A stretch of DNA of 44,988 bases from Deinococcales bacterium (GTDB lineage Bacteria > Deinococcota > Deinococci > Deinococcales > JAAFIG01), in assembly GCA_025352125.1 (NCBI GenBank), contig JANXTZ010000083.1, forward strand, positions 1 to 44,988, written 5' to 3'. Of the stretch, positions 1 through 8,388 are shown piece after piece (positions within the stretch are counted from its first letter, which is position 1; each line of letters opens with the position of its first letter). The notes below the pieces were generated by a model. That model searched no databases. It had not been told where the DNA came from and was given only the letters and a program-made list of their open reading frames with translations. Position numbers and translations under genes: made by a program.

Positions 1-128
1 GGTCTTTGGCGTGGTTAACGCGGTGTAGGCGGTTGGTGCGTGATTTCGAGGGTTTACCTGAAGTCACTGAATCATGGGTGTATTTGGCGAATATTCGATT
101 GATACTGAGGAGACTTGACCCTTCATAA
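1..128 (+). CDS. IS5-family transposase, C-terminal fragment
   Basis: An open frame enters from the left edge (frame 3) and stops with TAA at 126-128. Its last 41 residues end RLVRDFEGLPEV, then VYLANIRLILRRLDPS. This matches the conserved tail of IS5-group DDE transposases, where RL..DFE.LPE..E is followed by a hydrophobic stretch and IRL..RRL. Only the end is visible, so activity and the catalytic triad cannot be judged. No clear terminal inverted repeat was identified downstream. The stretch from 129 to 251 holds no other gene. Confidence 0.7.
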   Translation, partial: SLAWLTRCRRLVRDFEGLPEVTESWVYLANIRLILRRLDPS

Positions 129-251
129 ACACGCTCTTAGACATTCGAAAAACCAACTGTGGTTGAAATTAAATTTAAGATTAAAACCAAACGATCAAAA
201 AGATGTTGTAATGTCTCACCTCGAGTGTCAAGCTTGGGGGAAAGGTGAACC

Positions 252-1010
252 GTGCGCAAGCGCATCCGACAAGCCCGTTCTTACGCAATCTATTATGGTT
301 TTGACCGGGTCGAACAACTCTGGCAATATGATGCCGTCGTGTTGCACCCAGGGGCGCACTCACAAGAGGCATTGCAATCACTGAGCGAACTCCACACGGT
401 TGCCTTGGCATACCTTTCGATGGGTGAAGATGCCAACACAGACACATCCGAGCCACAGCCGTGGTGGAAACCGTCAAGCACTGGTCGAATGCAACGAAAC
501 CTCGAGTTTGGTGCCTACCTCGTCGATCCTGCGCACCCCGACTGGCACACCCAAGTGCTCGAGAATGCCAGAAAAAGTTTGGAGATGGGTTTTCAAGGCT
601 TGTTCCTTGACACGTTGGACTCGAACGATGAAGCCGACCAATTGGCGCTGGCAAAATTGATTATGAAACTGCGGGCAAGGTTTCCAAACATCGCCCTGGT
701 TTTGAACCGAGGTTTTAAGGTTTTGTCTCGGGTCGCACCAATCGTGGACGGTGCACTGTTTGAGGGTTTGAGCACCACCTGGCAAATGCAAAAATCGGGC
801 AAGCCAAAATATTTGAGGCTCGAGAAATCGATGAAAGCCGCAAACCGTGAGGTCGCCGCCTCAATGGTTTCCTGGGCAGAACATTACGGTTTTGCGTGTT
901 GGGCGCTGGATTATGAAGACAACGCCGAGTTGAAAGCTTTCGCCCAGCGCGAAGCCAAAAAACTTGGATTTATTTCCTTCACTTCAAACTGGCAATTGCT
1001 GAGAATATAA
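252..1010 (+). CDS. GH114-like (endo-alpha-1,4-polygalactosaminidase family) protein
   Basis: This 252-residue protein resembles the TIM-barrel family that includes glycoside hydrolase GH114 and the TM1410-like proteins. The visible hallmarks are YAIYYG at the N-terminus (beta-1), AYLSMGE at 53-59 (usual form AYLSxGE) and GFQGLFLDTLD at 113-123, whose acidic residues sit at the family's active site. The start is GTG at 252, preceded by a purine-rich GGGGGAAAGG ribosome site. There is no signal peptide or membrane segment, which is unusual because many relatives are exported. Action on galactosaminogalactan-type polymer is known for some family members; the substrate here is unknown. Confidence 0.7.
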   Translation: MRKRIRQARSYAIYYGFDRVEQLWQYDAVVLHPGAHSQEALQSLSELHTVALAYLSMGEDANTDTSEPQPWWKPSSTGRMQRNLEFGAYLVDPAHPDWHTQVLENARKSLEMGFQGLFLDTLDSNDEADQLALAKLIMKLRARFPNIALVLNRGFKVLSRVAPIVDGALFEGLSTTWQMQKSGKPKYLRLEKSMKAANREVAASMVSWAEHYGFACWALDYEDNAELKAFAQREAKKLGFISFTSNWQLLRI

Positions 1011-1037
1011 AAATTCATGAATGCCAAATTCAAAAAA

Positions 1038-1084
1038 CAGCCCAAGGGTTATGGTGCAACCAAATCACCACAACCCTCAGGCTG
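1038..1084 (-). terminator. Rho-independent terminator of the 1103-1477 gene
   Basis: An imperfect hairpin has outer arms CAGCC/GGCTG and inner arms AGGGTTATGGTG/CACCACAACCCT with one mismatch. The run of six A at 1032-1037 becomes a U-run on the minus strand right after the stem. It lies between convergent genes and probably serves the minus-strand gene; the plus strand lacks a T-run. Confidence 0.6.
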
Positions 1085-1102
1085 CCATTCTCATTCAAGC
1101 GT

Positions 1103-1477
1103 TTACAAGCCCTGGCGCAAAATTTCGTTCAAATAAAAGGCTTCCTGCGCGTACCTACGGGCTTCAAACTCGTGTGAACCAAGCTTTCCATTGTGCGAAG
1201 CCAAAAAGTTTGCCTCGTTGGCTTTGACGATTGCCAGCGCCCGCACAATCTCGAGCCTTTTTGCCAACGCTATCAGGTGCTTGGCAGTCGATTGAATGTC
1301 GATCAAAGTGCTCGGTACGGCTTCTGGATCGACATCGCTTGATTGCCCAAGTTTTTGTGCAAACTCGAGCATTTTCGCCGCACGACTGCGGGCGCTGTCC
1401 ACCGTGTGCCCGTACGTGCTGGCTTCTGTCAAAATTTGATTCATCTCGTCGCTGATTTGTTGAACGGTTAACCCCAT
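1103..1477 (-). CDS. Hypothetical small helical protein
   Basis: The product is 124 residues and was not recognised. It begins MGLTVQQISDEMNQIL and looks almost wholly helical, with regular heptad-like hydrophobics, no Cys cluster and no membrane segment. The start was set at ATG 1477 because GAGG lies nine bases upstream; a TTG seven codons earlier (1498) is the alternative. It contains two CTCGAG copies, so its composition is native. It is convergent with the GH114-like gene and followed by its own terminator. A structural or regulatory role is possible but nothing in the sequence shows one. Confidence 0.5.
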   Translation of the reverse strand: MGLTVQQISDEMNQILTEASTYGHTVDSARSRAAKMLEFAQKLGQSSDVDPEAVPSTLIDIQSTAKHLIALAKRLEIVRALAIVKANEANFLASHNGKLGSHEFEARRYAQEAFYLNEILRQGL

Positions 1478-2037
1478 TGCCTTGCCTCGTCTTTCCAATT
1501 TGTCTGAGCGTTTTTTATTCTCGAGAAGTAAATTCCAGGTCCAAGATAACCGATTGGCGTTTTTTAAAGCTTGGTCTGGAATTCAATTGCGGATTGCACG
1601 GTTTGATTGTATACCTTTTTTAAAATTCAAATGGGGATAACACCTGTATTTAAACACGCCCACAAGCTGGATTTCACACGAATATAATGAAATTGGATGC
1701 TATGAGTAATCTTAACGCGTCCAGGTTTCTAACCCAGCAAGCCCTTTTCAATCAAGATAACCATTCGATGCGATCTTGAATGAACAATGCGAAGAAATGG
1801 GCGAATGCAATCCCTTGGTAGAATTCACAAAGCGAAACAAATTGGCGCTCAATATCGAGTACAAAAAGGGAATGACCTTGGATTGTAACCTCTCGAATTC
1901 AATCATCAAGAATTCAATTTTAAAAGACCTGGGTTTAACGGGTGCCAACATGAGTGGTTACAAACGACAAAATTACCCTCAAAAACCACTGTCAAAAGCT
2001 CGAGGCATGATGCCTCGAGCTTCAATATTTCGTTGAT
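1478..2037. other. 560-bp stretch without a convincing gene
   Basis: Only short frames are present. On the plus strand a 25-codon frame starts at 1702 and ends in TGA at 1777-1779; it overlaps an ATG at 1776 that opens an 86-codon frame running to 2036. The second frame runs through the galT terminator hairpin, so at least its end is unlikely to be coding. The stretch is AT-richer than its surroundings and contains CTCGAG only near 1520 and in the hairpin near 2000. It may be decayed or acquired DNA; no homology was recognised. Confidence 0.35.
1996..2022 (-). terminator. galT terminator built on two CTCGAG copies
   Basis: Perfect 12-bp arms (AAGCTCGAGGCA and its complement, 1996-2007 and 2011-2022) surround a TGA loop. 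Four T follow on the minus strand, and a further T5 lies about ten bases on. It begins 16 bases past the galT stop. Confidence 0.75.
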
Positions 2038-3126
2038 TCAAAATTGAACTTCAACCGCTCGCAACTCTGCGGCTTTGGTTTCGGGCAGGGTGTCCATTGC
2101 CACCAATCCCGCGCCCAATTCAGTACCTGCGAGGTATTTGAGTTTGTCCTCGGTGCGGTACGGCGGATAAAACTCGAGGTGAAGATGCGCCTCTGGGTGG
2201 GATTTGCCGTCGGTTGGGGCTTGGTGCATGACCATGAGGTACGGGAAGACCGGGCGTTTTTTGAACAAATTGTCAAACTTCAAGAGCACAGTTTTTAACA
2301 CCAGCGCAAAATCAATTCTTTCTTGCTCGGTCAAATCGGCAATGCTGGCGGCGGCACGAATCGGCGCGATCCAAACCTCGAATGGATACCGCGCAAAAGC
2401 TGGAATGAATGCCACCACAGCGCCGTGTTCAACAATAATTCTCGAGCCTTCACTACGCTCTTTTTGAATGTGATCCTCGAGCAGACCCGTGCCATGAGTC
2501 TCAAAATAGGCTTGCTGGTGCTCGAGTTCACGCGCCGGAACGGGCGGCACATGGTCGTAGGCGTACAACTGCCCGTGCGGGTGATACAATGTCACACCCA
2601 TTTCGACGCCACGATTTTCGAAGGGCATGACGTACTTGATGTGCTCGAGGTTGCCCAATTCGGTATAGCGTTCCGCCCAAACGTCAACAATCAATTTGAT
2701 GTGATCAAGCGGCAGACTGCCCAGACTGGCTTGCGCGTCTTTGGTAAAGACCACCACCTCGCACTTGCCCGTTCCCGCACTGGTCGGCACGATGCTGCTT
2801 GGGGGGTCGTGCGCATCCAACGCCAAGCTTGGAAAGCGGTTGTCGAAGACCGCGACATCGTAATCACCCTGCGGTATCTCGGTCGGGAATTCTGGGTTTG
2901 TGGTCGGTGCGAGCGGATTGTATTCGGGCGGCGGCAAAAACGTGCGGTCATTGCGGTGCGCCGCAAAAGTGATCCATTCACCGCGCAAAGGATGCCAACG
3001 CAAATGTGGGTTGGCATCAATGGGTTGATCAGACGGGCTGGGCGCAACAATGCCATCTGGAATTGGATTTCTCGAGTACAAATGCAGGGCGCGTCCGTCG
3101 GGTTTGGTCAGGGTTTTTCTGTGCAT
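2038..3126 (-). CDS. galT: Galactose-1-phosphate uridylyltransferase
   Basis: GalT transfers UMP from UDP-glucose to galactose-1-phosphate in the Leloir pathway, in the cytoplasm. The 362-residue frame shows the HIT-superfamily active site HPHGQ at 182-186, preceded by YVMPFENRG, plus the N-terminal [20 protein letters not shown] block and a C-terminal [14 protein letters not shown] segment. The ATG at 3126 was chosen because TACAGT lies seven bases before it (a leaderless pattern) and homology begins there. The open frame continues upstream to 3189 only through a tandem repeat. The CxxC zinc site of the E. coli enzyme is not visible, as in several relatives. No galK or galE is adjacent. A CTCGAG hairpin ends the gene. 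Confidence 0.93.
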   Translation of the reverse strand: MHRKTLTKPDGRALHLYSRNPIPDGIVAPSPSDQPIDANPHLRWHPLRGEWITFAAHRNDRTFLPPPEYNPLAPTTNPEFPTEIPQGDYDVAVFDNRFPSLALDAHDPPSSIVPTSAGTGKCEVVVFTKDAQASLGSLPLDHIKLIVDVWAERYTELGNLEHIKYVMPFENRGVEMGVTLYHPHGQLYAYDHVPPVPARELEHQQAYFETHGTGLLEDHIQKERSEGSRIIVEHGAVVAFIPAFARYPFEVWIAPIRAAASIADLTEQERIDFALVLKTVLLKFDNLFKKRPVFPYLMVMHQAPTDGKSHPEAHLHLEFYPPYRTEDKLKYLAGTELGAGLVAMDTLPETKAAELRAVEVQF

Positions 3127-3243
3127 AAACCCCACTGTACCGTTTTTTTGGTTATGTGATCTCGGGCAAGACCATGTGATCTCGGGCAAAGACCATGTGA
3201 TCTCGAGCAGGACTTTCTCAGGTTTGGCTTGTATGATGATGTC
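3127..3243. promoter_or_regulatory. Divergent intergenic region with two leaderless -10 boxes
   Basis: Toward galT, TACAGT (complement of 3134-3139) sits seven bases before its ATG. Toward the plus-strand gene, TATGAT (3232-3237) sits six bases before GTG 3244. Both fit the TANNNT leaderless pattern seen elsewhere in the window. Three tandem 20-21-bp units lie between the two boxes. Confidence 0.5.
3154..3210. repeat. Three-copy 20-21-bp tandem repeat
   Basis: The unit is atgtgatctcgggcaagacc. Copies lie at 3154-3173, 3174-3194 (one extra A) and 3195 to about 3210. The third copy diverges at its end and carries CTCGAG where the first two have CTCGGG. It sits in the galT divergent promoter region, so the units could be operators or a slippage product. 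Confidence 0.75.
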
Positions 3244-3588
3244 GTGAAATTGCCGTTCAGACCAAATTGGTTGCTGCGCCTGCTGGCGCTTTTAGCCATA
3301 ACGGTTTCTGGTGGGGCGCTCGCCAATCAATACTTTTTAAGGCTCGAGCAAGCTCCTAAACTGGCAAAACCCCAAGACAACAAACAAACTCCTGCCAAAC
3401 CAACTGCGGCATTGTTCGAGCAGAAAAAACTCGACCAGCCAGTGTTTGCCGATCTTGCCTCGGGCGCAACTTTGGTCTTTGTTTTAAAACCAAAACTCGA
3501 GACCTACAAATTATTTGCGGTACAACCAATTCAGCTTGCCATTGTTTCATTTAATTCTGAGGTTTCTCGAGCGCCACCTGCCGCCTGA
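3244..3588 (+). CDS. Hypothetical membrane-anchored protein
   Basis: The product is 114 residues and was not recognised. It begins MKLPFRPNW, then has one hydrophobic segment (about residues 9-27, LLRLLALLAITVSGGALA). This could be a signal peptide cut after GALA or an N-terminal anchor. A Pro/Lys/Gln-rich linker and a short, possibly beta, domain follow. The GTG start at 3244 is preferred over TTG 3229 because TATGAT is exactly six bases upstream. It is divergent from galT and 91 bp ahead of the signal peptidase gene, so it may be co-transcribed with that gene. Confidence 0.55.
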   Translation: MKLPFRPNWLLRLLALLAITVSGGALANQYFLRLEQAPKLAKPQDNKQTPAKPTAALFEQKKLDQPVFADLASGATLVFVLKPKLETYKLFAVQPIQLAIVSFNSEVSRAPPAA

Positions 3589-3629
3589 ATTCCGTTTTTG
3601 CAATCTCGGTTTTTCTCGAGATCAGAATT
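3553..3629. repeat. Inverted repeat in the lepB leader
   Basis: AATTCTGA (3553-3560) and TCAGAATT (3622-3629) are complementary, each with a CTCGAG just inside. The loop is about 50 bases and no T-run follows. It could fold in the leader of the signal peptidase mRNA, or be a chance pairing helped by the abundant palindrome. Confidence 0.3.
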
Positions 3630-3679
3630 CACGCAGCGAAGCGCAGATCAATTGCGTTCGAGAAATTTGGAGTTTTTTC

Positions 3680-4675
3680 ATGTCAGAAGAAAACAATTCG
3701 ATTCCAACACCGCCAAGTTTAGGCGGTGATGTCCAGAAAGTGACACCAGTTACTGCCAAAAAAGATTCAGGCAAAGGATTTGGCAATTACATCTGGAAAG
3801 AATGGGTGCGTCCAATTGGCGAAGCCGTCATTATTGCGCTTGTCATCACCACATTCTTGTTTACCACCGTTGCCATTCAGGGCATGAGCGACATGCCAAC
3901 CGTCAAAGACGGCGAGCGGGTGTTCGTTCCCAAGTACGAAACCTGGCTCGGAAAACTGGGCATCATGAGCTTCAAACGCGGCGACCTGGTGGTGCTCAAA
4001 CCGCCGAGCGATGCGCCGCAAAGCACCCGCCCACTTCCAGTGGTCGATAAAATTCTCGAGATGCTCCGTTCGACACCATTGGTCAAATACGTTCCCAGCA
4101 CCCCAACCTACCGCCCGTACTTCATCAAACGTATCGTGGCAATAGCGGACGATGTGGTCAAACTCGAGAATGGCAAGTTGAGTGTCAACGGCATTAAAAT
4201 CAACGAAACCCACAATGTACCGTACTGGCAATCCGAGGACAATTTTGACGACAGTTCGTACCTGGCAAATTCCAAAAGCTGGCCCTTCAGAAAAGATGGC
4301 GGCAACAAGGTTGAATTTACCGTGCCCAAAAAACACTATTTTGTCATGGGCGACAACCGTAGCCCGGGTGGCTCTGAAGACTCGAGGGTCTTTGGTCCGG
4401 TGACCGCCGATGAATTCAGTGGACGTGCAACTTTTGTCTGGTGGCCACTGGTGTCTCGAGATGAAAAAACGGGTCAAGTCAGTTTGAACATGCGCACCTT
4501 GCCACGTCCTGCCGCCTTTCAAGCGTTAAATGAAGGCAAATCTCAGCCAGTCATGCCGGTGGTCAAAGTCAAACCAGCCGCCGTAATCACGCCAACACTA
4601 CCCACCACAAGCCCATCGGCTCCAAGTTCAGTTCCAGGTTCACGTTCCCCGAGTTTGCCATTTCAGCATCCTTAA
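3680..4675 (+). CDS. lepB: Signal peptidase I
   Basis: This membrane protease removes signal peptides from exported proteins. The 331-residue protein has a cytoplasmic N-terminus, one membrane segment (about 46-66), the nucleophile Ser70 in QGMSDMPT, the general base Lys150 in YFIKRIVAI, and box E GDNRSPGGSEDSR at 224-236. The usual S-M-x-P-T motif reads S-D-M-P-T here, so the Met is displaced. A long insert (about 80-145) separates Ser and Lys, as I recall for Deinococcus homologues. A Pro/Ser-rich tail of about 50 residues follows the catalytic domain. The ATG at 3680 has GGAG upstream. Small membrane-protein genes follow on the same strand. Confidence 0.93.
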   Translation: MSEENNSIPTPPSLGGDVQKVTPVTAKKDSGKGFGNYIWKEWVRPIGEAVIIALVITTFLFTTVAIQGMSDMPTVKDGERVFVPKYETWLGKLGIMSFKRGDLVVLKPPSDAPQSTRPLPVVDKILEMLRSTPLVKYVPSTPTYRPYFIKRIVAIADDVVKLENGKLSVNGIKINETHNVPYWQSEDNFDDSSYLANSKSWPFRKDGGNKVEFTVPKKHYFVMGDNRSPGGSEDSRVFGPVTADEFSGRATFVWWPLVSRDEKTGQVSLNMRTLPRPAAFQALNEGKSQPVMPVVKVKPAAVITPTLPTTSPSAPSSVPGSRSPSLPFQHP

Positions 4676-4764
4676 ATCTGGGGATGTTCATCCAGGGCTA
4701 AAATGTTAAGCTGTCACCATCAGGGGATGCGCTCCTCGAGTTCAAAAATTTTTTGGGAGGAAAG

Positions 4765-5049
4765 ATGTTACTTCGACGTGTTTACACTTTGCTGGGTTGG
4801 GCTTTTATTGTGCTTGGCGCTTTTTTCTTGATTTCTGGTTTTGTCAATGGACTGACCAAAGGAAATTTCTCAACGGTTGTCCTGGGCTTGGTGATTGGCG
4901 CATTTCTGGCTGTTTCAGGTTTTATCATTCGCACTTTTGCCCTCGGACCAGCCGAAGCTGGCATTTCGTATCTGGGTGTCGAGGAAAAAGCCAACCTCGA
5001 GAAAGCCGCGTCCTTGCTGCGCAAACCTCAAAAAGTCGTTGCCAAATAA
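4765..5049 (+). CDS. Small two-TM membrane protein
   Basis: The product is 94 residues and was not recognised. Two hydrophobic segments (about 8-28 and 36-57) are followed by a charged cytoplasmic-type tail ending KPQKVVAK. The ATG at 4765 is preceded by a strong GGGAGG ribosome site; an upstream in-frame codon at 4753 lacks one. It lies 89 bp after lepB on the same strand and is closed by a strong terminator, so it may be the last gene of a lepB transcript. It contains a native CTCGAG. Confidence 0.65.
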   Translation: MLLRRVYTLLGWAFIVLGAFFLISGFVNGLTKGNFSTVVLGLVIGAFLAVSGFIIRTFALGPAEAGISYLGVEEKANLEKAASLLRKPQKVVAK

Positions 5050-5062
5050 CTTTGATTTTTTA

Positions 5063-5090
5063 AAATGCGGGCTTTAATCCCGCATTTTTT
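5063..5090 (+). terminator. Rho-independent terminator after the two-TM protein gene
   Basis: AAATGCGGG (5063-5071) pairs perfectly with CCCGCATTT (5079-5087) around a seven-base loop. The T-run spans 5085-5090. Confidence 0.88.
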
Positions 5091-5111
5091 GATGCTAGCT
5101 CGAGGTGGGTC

Positions 5112-5600
5112 ATGAATGTTTTGCTGGTACTTGCAGGAATTGTGATTTTGTTTTTTGCGGCAGCCATGTACTACGCGCTGCGATTTCCGAATGGCAAAAT
5201 TTTCCCTAGCCGCCGCGATAAACTGCTGCGCAAAGTTGGACCGCTGGCAACTGGCAAACTCGAGGATGTCACCATCAGGTTTTTGACCCGCGCCGGCAAT
5301 GAAACCCGGGTGATGCTGGCTGCGATTTACCGTTATGAGGTCAAAGACTCGAGCTTTACGATCACGCTGCCGACAGAGAGCACCAAACTTGGTGGCGAAA
5401 AAATCATAAACTCCATCACCAGCAAAGAGTTGGAACGTGAAATGCCAGACCGCCTCGAACTCGAAAATGGTTCGGTGCTCGAGGGACGCGAAACCATCAG
5501 GCAGCATTACCTCGAGTTGATGCGGCTTCGCACGCCAGAGGTCAGTGTGCTGTTCGACCGCAAGAAACCGATGATTTCGACGGTACGGGACTGGCGTTGA
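5112..5600 (+). CDS. Hypothetical single-TM protein
   Basis: The product is 162 residues and was not recognised. One N-terminal membrane segment (about 3-24) is followed by a soluble domain of mixed beta and alpha character that is rich in Glu, Arg and Lys. This layout suits a membrane-anchored cytoplasmic or periplasmic domain. The start ATG 5112 is preceded by GAGGTGGG. The gene has its own transcription unit after the 5063-5090 terminator. It converges on the cupin gene with only four bases between stop codons and no hairpin, so the two transcripts probably overlap. Confidence 0.6.
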   Translation: MNVLLVLAGIVILFFAAAMYYALRFPNGKIFPSRRDKLLRKVGPLATGKLEDVTIRFLTRAGNETRVMLAAIYRYEVKDSSFTITLPTESTKLGGEKIINSITSKELEREMPDRLELENGSVLEGRETIRQHYLELMRLRTPEVSVLFDRKKPMISTVRDWR

Positions 5601-5604
5601 AGCT

Positions 5605-6054
5605 TTAATCTTTTGGGCGAAACTCGGACGGGTAATTCACGATCTTGTCCCATTCGTCGGCTGCGGAACGAGCCACGAAGGCGATCACATCGTTGTTGCC
5701 AATGTTAAAAACCTCGTGCGGCACACCAGATTTGATGTAAATAAAATCACCCGCCTCGTTGATGACCTCTTCTTTTAAGCCCTCGCCAAAAATGTGTTTG
5801 ACCGTACCCTGGGCAATAAACAGCATCACCTCAAAACCGTCGTGAATGTGCGCGTAGGCTATCGCGCCAGGCGGCACGGTGGCAACATTGACCGACAAAG
5901 CTCGAGAACCCACGTTCTTGCCGCTCATCCCCTGCTTGTAATGAATGCCGTTCCAACCCCTGGCGCTGCCACCACCACGAATAACGGTGATGCCTTCGTG
6001 GACTTCTACTTCATTCTCGAGAATTTCGCCTATGCCTTTGGTTTGAGCCTGCAT
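5605..6054 (-). CDS. Single-domain cupin protein
   Basis: The product is 149 residues. The two cupin motifs are visible: H69-x-H71 with Glu75 (AHIHDGFE), and His113 in GDFIYIKSGVPHEVFN. These four residues are the usual metal ligands, so a metal-dependent small-molecule enzyme or sensor is likely. Its substrate cannot be read from sequence. AAAGGAG lies seven bases before the ATG. The gene lies just downstream of a PLP-enzyme gene on the same strand, with a 74-bp gap, so shared metabolism is possible but unproven. Confidence 0.8.
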   Translation of the reverse strand: MQAQTKGIGEILENEVEVHEGITVIRGGGSARGWNGIHYKQGMSGKNVGSRALSVNVATVPPGAIAYAHIHDGFEVMLFIAQGTVKHIFGEGLKEEVINEAGDFIYIKSGVPHEVFNIGNNDVIAFVARSAADEWDKIVNYPSEFRPKD

Positions 6055-6128
6055 TTTTGACTCCTTTGGTTTTGATGGTTTTGGTAGTGGTTCACATGCT
6101 CTTGGTGCGCCTCACGCACCCTATGGCG

Positions 6129-7352
6129 TCAGGTCACTTTACCGCGCTCGAGGTGGCTCGTAAATGCTCGGGTTTGGATCACATGGTGCATTTCGATAAT
6201 CACTTGCTCGAGTTCGGAATCTTTGGTGTAAAAATGTGGCGCAAGCCTTATGCCCGCGCCAACGCGGTAATCGAGCACGTAATCGCGGGCGTTCATGGTC
6301 GCTGCCACCGCGTGACCAATGCTGTCAGCAAATTCTGGGGCGAGTGGTGAAACATCAAGCACCACGCTGCCACCTCGAGAATCTGCGGCTTTGGGATTCA
6401 CGATTCGCATTCCAAGTTTTTCGGCGTGGGTCATGAGAATTTGAGTTTGACGCAAGGATTTTTCGCGGATGGCGTCCACCCCAATTTTGCCGACCATGTT
6501 GTAACCAGGCAAGGCAGCGGCAAGACTTGGCACTTGCGGTGTTCCCGTCACAAATCGGCGCTGCCCACTGGCGGGTTTCCAATCGGGGCTAAACCCGAAC
6601 GGGTCGGCATGTCCCATCCAGCCGCGCAGTGCTGGCTCGAGCGTCTCGAGAATGCTGGGACGGACGTACAGGTAACCCACGCCAGGACCCGCCAGAACCC
6701 ATTTGACGCTGCCGCCAATCACAAAGTCAACATCAAGTACCTGAACGTCAAGCGGCACCGTGCCAAGGCTTTGGTAGGCATCCAGGCAGACGAGTGCCCC
6801 GACCTCTCGAGCGCGTTTGACGACTGCTTTCACATCCAGAATGTACGCATTGCGAAAATAAACGTGACAGATGGCAACAAGCTTGGTGGTTTCATTGATG
6901 GCTGCCAGCACACCCTCGAGCGGCGGCGTCAGACCATCCTCGGATTTCACCACCGTGACGTTCGCGCCGTACTGACTCCAGGCGGTGGTTTGCTGCAAGA
7001 CGCTCGGGAATTCGACATCGGTGGTGACAATGCCGTTGCGAGTCCCAGAAAAATCGAGGCTCGAGAGTAAACTTGCCATTGCAGCCGTGGCATGGGGCGG
7101 TGTGTTGACCGTGTTTTTTGGGGCGTTCATCAGATGCCCTATTGCATCGCCGACCACGTCGGGCAGTGCAAACCAAGAATCGCCCCAAGCCCGAACGCCA
7201 CGAGTTGCCCACTGCTCACCAAAAACCCTTAGCGCCTCGAGGCTTTCACGGCAGACGGGACCCAACGTGTGCGCCGCAAAGTACGCGCTCGTCTCGAGAA
7301 TTGGGAATTCGGATCGGTACTCAAGGAGCGGATCGGTCAAAGTTGAGGTCAT
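6129..7352 (-). CDS. Class V aminotransferase-fold PLP enzyme (kynureninase-like)
   Basis: This 407-residue fold-type I PLP enzyme has the PLP-binding Lys at 217 in GGSVKWVLAGPGVGYLYV and the cofactor-pairing Asp at 191 in LDAYQSLGTVPLDV. The AGPG after the Lys is typical of kynureninase and related class V enzymes. True kynureninases usually have Ala-His where DAYQ stands here, so kynurenine hydrolysis is uncertain and cysteine-desulfurase-like or epimerase-like chemistry remains possible. TACAAT ends six bases before the ATG, so the gene is probably leaderless. It is divergent from murQ across 68 bp. Confidence 0.75.
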   Translation of the reverse strand: MTSTLTDPLLEYRSEFPILETSAYFAAHTLGPVCRESLEALRVFGEQWATRGVRAWGDSWFALPDVVGDAIGHLMNAPKNTVNTPPHATAAMASLLSSLDFSGTRNGIVTTDVEFPSVLQQTTAWSQYGANVTVVKSEDGLTPPLEGVLAAINETTKLVAICHVYFRNAYILDVKAVVKRAREVGALVCLDAYQSLGTVPLDVQVLDVDFVIGGSVKWVLAGPGVGYLYVRPSILETLEPALRGWMGHADPFGFSPDWKPASGQRRFVTGTPQVPSLAAALPGYNMVGKIGVDAIREKSLRQTQILMTHAEKLGMRIVNPKAADSRGGSVVLDVSPLAPEFADSIGHAVAATMNARDYVLDYRVGAGIRLAPHFYTKDSELEQVIIEMHHVIQTRAFTSHLERGKVT

Positions 7353-7420
7353 GTCTTGATTGTACCGATTTCGCGCCTCGAGAATTGCAATTGAAGCTCA
7401 ATCTCGAGTTAACCTGATTC
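7353..7420. promoter_or_regulatory. Back-to-back leaderless promoters
   Basis: Minus strand: TACAAT (complement of 7359-7364), then six bases, then ATG of the PLP enzyme. Plus strand: TAACCT (7410-7415), then five bases, then ATG of murQ. Neither start has a Shine-Dalgarno sequence. Two CTCGAG copies lie between the boxes. Confidence 0.55.
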
Positions 7421-8311
7421 ATGACCCAGACCTCCTCTACCGAAAGCATCAATCAAGCCACCACGAACTTGGACTTGCTCGAGCCACACGATTTGGTGAA
7501 TGTATTTATTGAAGATCAATTCAACGCTGTGCAAGCCGTCAAAAACGCCGCACCACAAATCGCTCAAGCTGTAAAACTTGCAGTTGCGCGGCTGGGGCTT
7601 GGCGGGCGTTTGATTTACGCTGGGGCTGGCACAAGTGGACGGCTGGCGTTTCTCGATGCTGCGGAACTGATCCCAACCTTTTCCTGGTCCAAATCTCGAG
7701 CCTTGGTGGCAATGGCTGGCGGAAATGCTGCCGTATTTAATGCCGTCGAAGGCGCTGAGGACAACTTCGATCAAGGGCGCGACGACGTTCTGGCATTCAG
7801 TCCAAACCAGTTTGATGTGGTAATTGCGATTGCCGCCAGTGGCACGACGCCTTATGCCATTGGCGCTCTCGAGGCAGCAAAAAGTGTTGGGGCTTTGCGC
7901 ATCGGTATTAGTAACAATTCAAACGCCCCAATTCTCGAGCAAGCTGAGGTCGGCATTTTGCTCGGGACTGGCGCGGAAGTGATTTCGGGCAGCACAAGAT
8001 TGAAAGCTGGAACGGCGCAAAAAATTGCCCTCAACACGTTCTCCTCGAGTGTGATGGTCAGACTGCACAAGGTTTACGGTAACCTGATGGTCGATCTGCA
8101 AGCCACCAACCTCAAACTGGTCAAACGCGCCGTTCGCCTGACGGTACTTGCCACCAGCAAAACCGAAAACCAAGCCAGTCAAGCGCTCGAGTCTTGCGGC
8201 TATCACATCAAAACCGCGATTGTGATGCTCGAGCGAAACTTAGATGCCGACCAAGCCAGAACGCTTCTCGAGCAACAACACGGCAATGTTCGCGCCTGCC
8301 TGAAAAACTGA
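7421..8311 (+). CDS. murQ: N-acetylmuramic acid 6-phosphate etherase
   Basis: MurQ cleaves the lactyl ether of MurNAc-6-phosphate to give GlcNAc-6-phosphate and D-lactate during cell-wall recycling. The 296-residue protein has the SIS-domain phosphosugar motif GRLIYAGAGTSGRLAFLDA, the second SIS motif IAASGTTPYAIGALEAA, and the family signature AEVISGSTRLKAGTAQK. Length matches the family. The start is leaderless-like. No MurNAc transporter or anhMurNAc kinase is adjacent. A CTCGAG terminator separates it from uppP, another cell-wall gene. Confidence 0.95.
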   Translation: MTQTSSTESINQATTNLDLLEPHDLVNVFIEDQFNAVQAVKNAAPQIAQAVKLAVARLGLGGRLIYAGAGTSGRLAFLDAAELIPTFSWSKSRALVAMAGGNAAVFNAVEGAEDNFDQGRDDVLAFSPNQFDVVIAIAASGTTPYAIGALEAAKSVGALRIGISNNSNAPILEQAEVGILLGTGAEVISGSTRLKAGTAQKIALNTFSSSVMVRLHKVYGNLMVDLQATNLKLVKRAVRLTVLATSKTENQASQALESCGYHIKTAIVMLERNLDADQARTLLEQQHGNVRACLKN

Positions 8312-8350
8312 TTTCACCAGTCCTTCACCCAACTTCGGTTAAACTCGGGC

Positions 8351-8377
8351 ATCTCGAGGGAAACTCGAGATTTTTTT
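8351..8377 (+). terminator. murQ terminator with CTCGAG arms
   Basis: ATCTCGAG (8351-8358) and CTCGAGAT (8364-8371) form an 8-bp stem around GGAAA, followed directly by T7. It lies 12 bp before the uppP start codon, so it could also attenuate read-through into uppP. Confidence 0.88.
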
Positions 8378-8388
8378 CAGGGGTTTTC

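Noticed and set aside
2323..3159. 278-codon plus-strand open frame opposite galT
   Set aside because: It is the exact antisense of galT, whose active-site motifs are intact, and it has no recognisable domain. Such long antisense frames are common here.
3154..3210. CRISPR array or CRP site
   Set aside because: The three units are contiguous with no spacers, so it is not a CRISPR. TGTGA half-sites occur, but no matching TCACA half-site is correctly spaced.
3767..4522. 251-codon minus-strand frame opposite lepB
   Set aside because: It is antisense to the signal peptidase catalytic domain and has no protein-family features.
6129..7352. Firm call of kynureninase
   Set aside because: The AGPG motif fits, but the usual Ala-His before the PLP Lys is replaced and no tryptophan-degradation gene is nearby.
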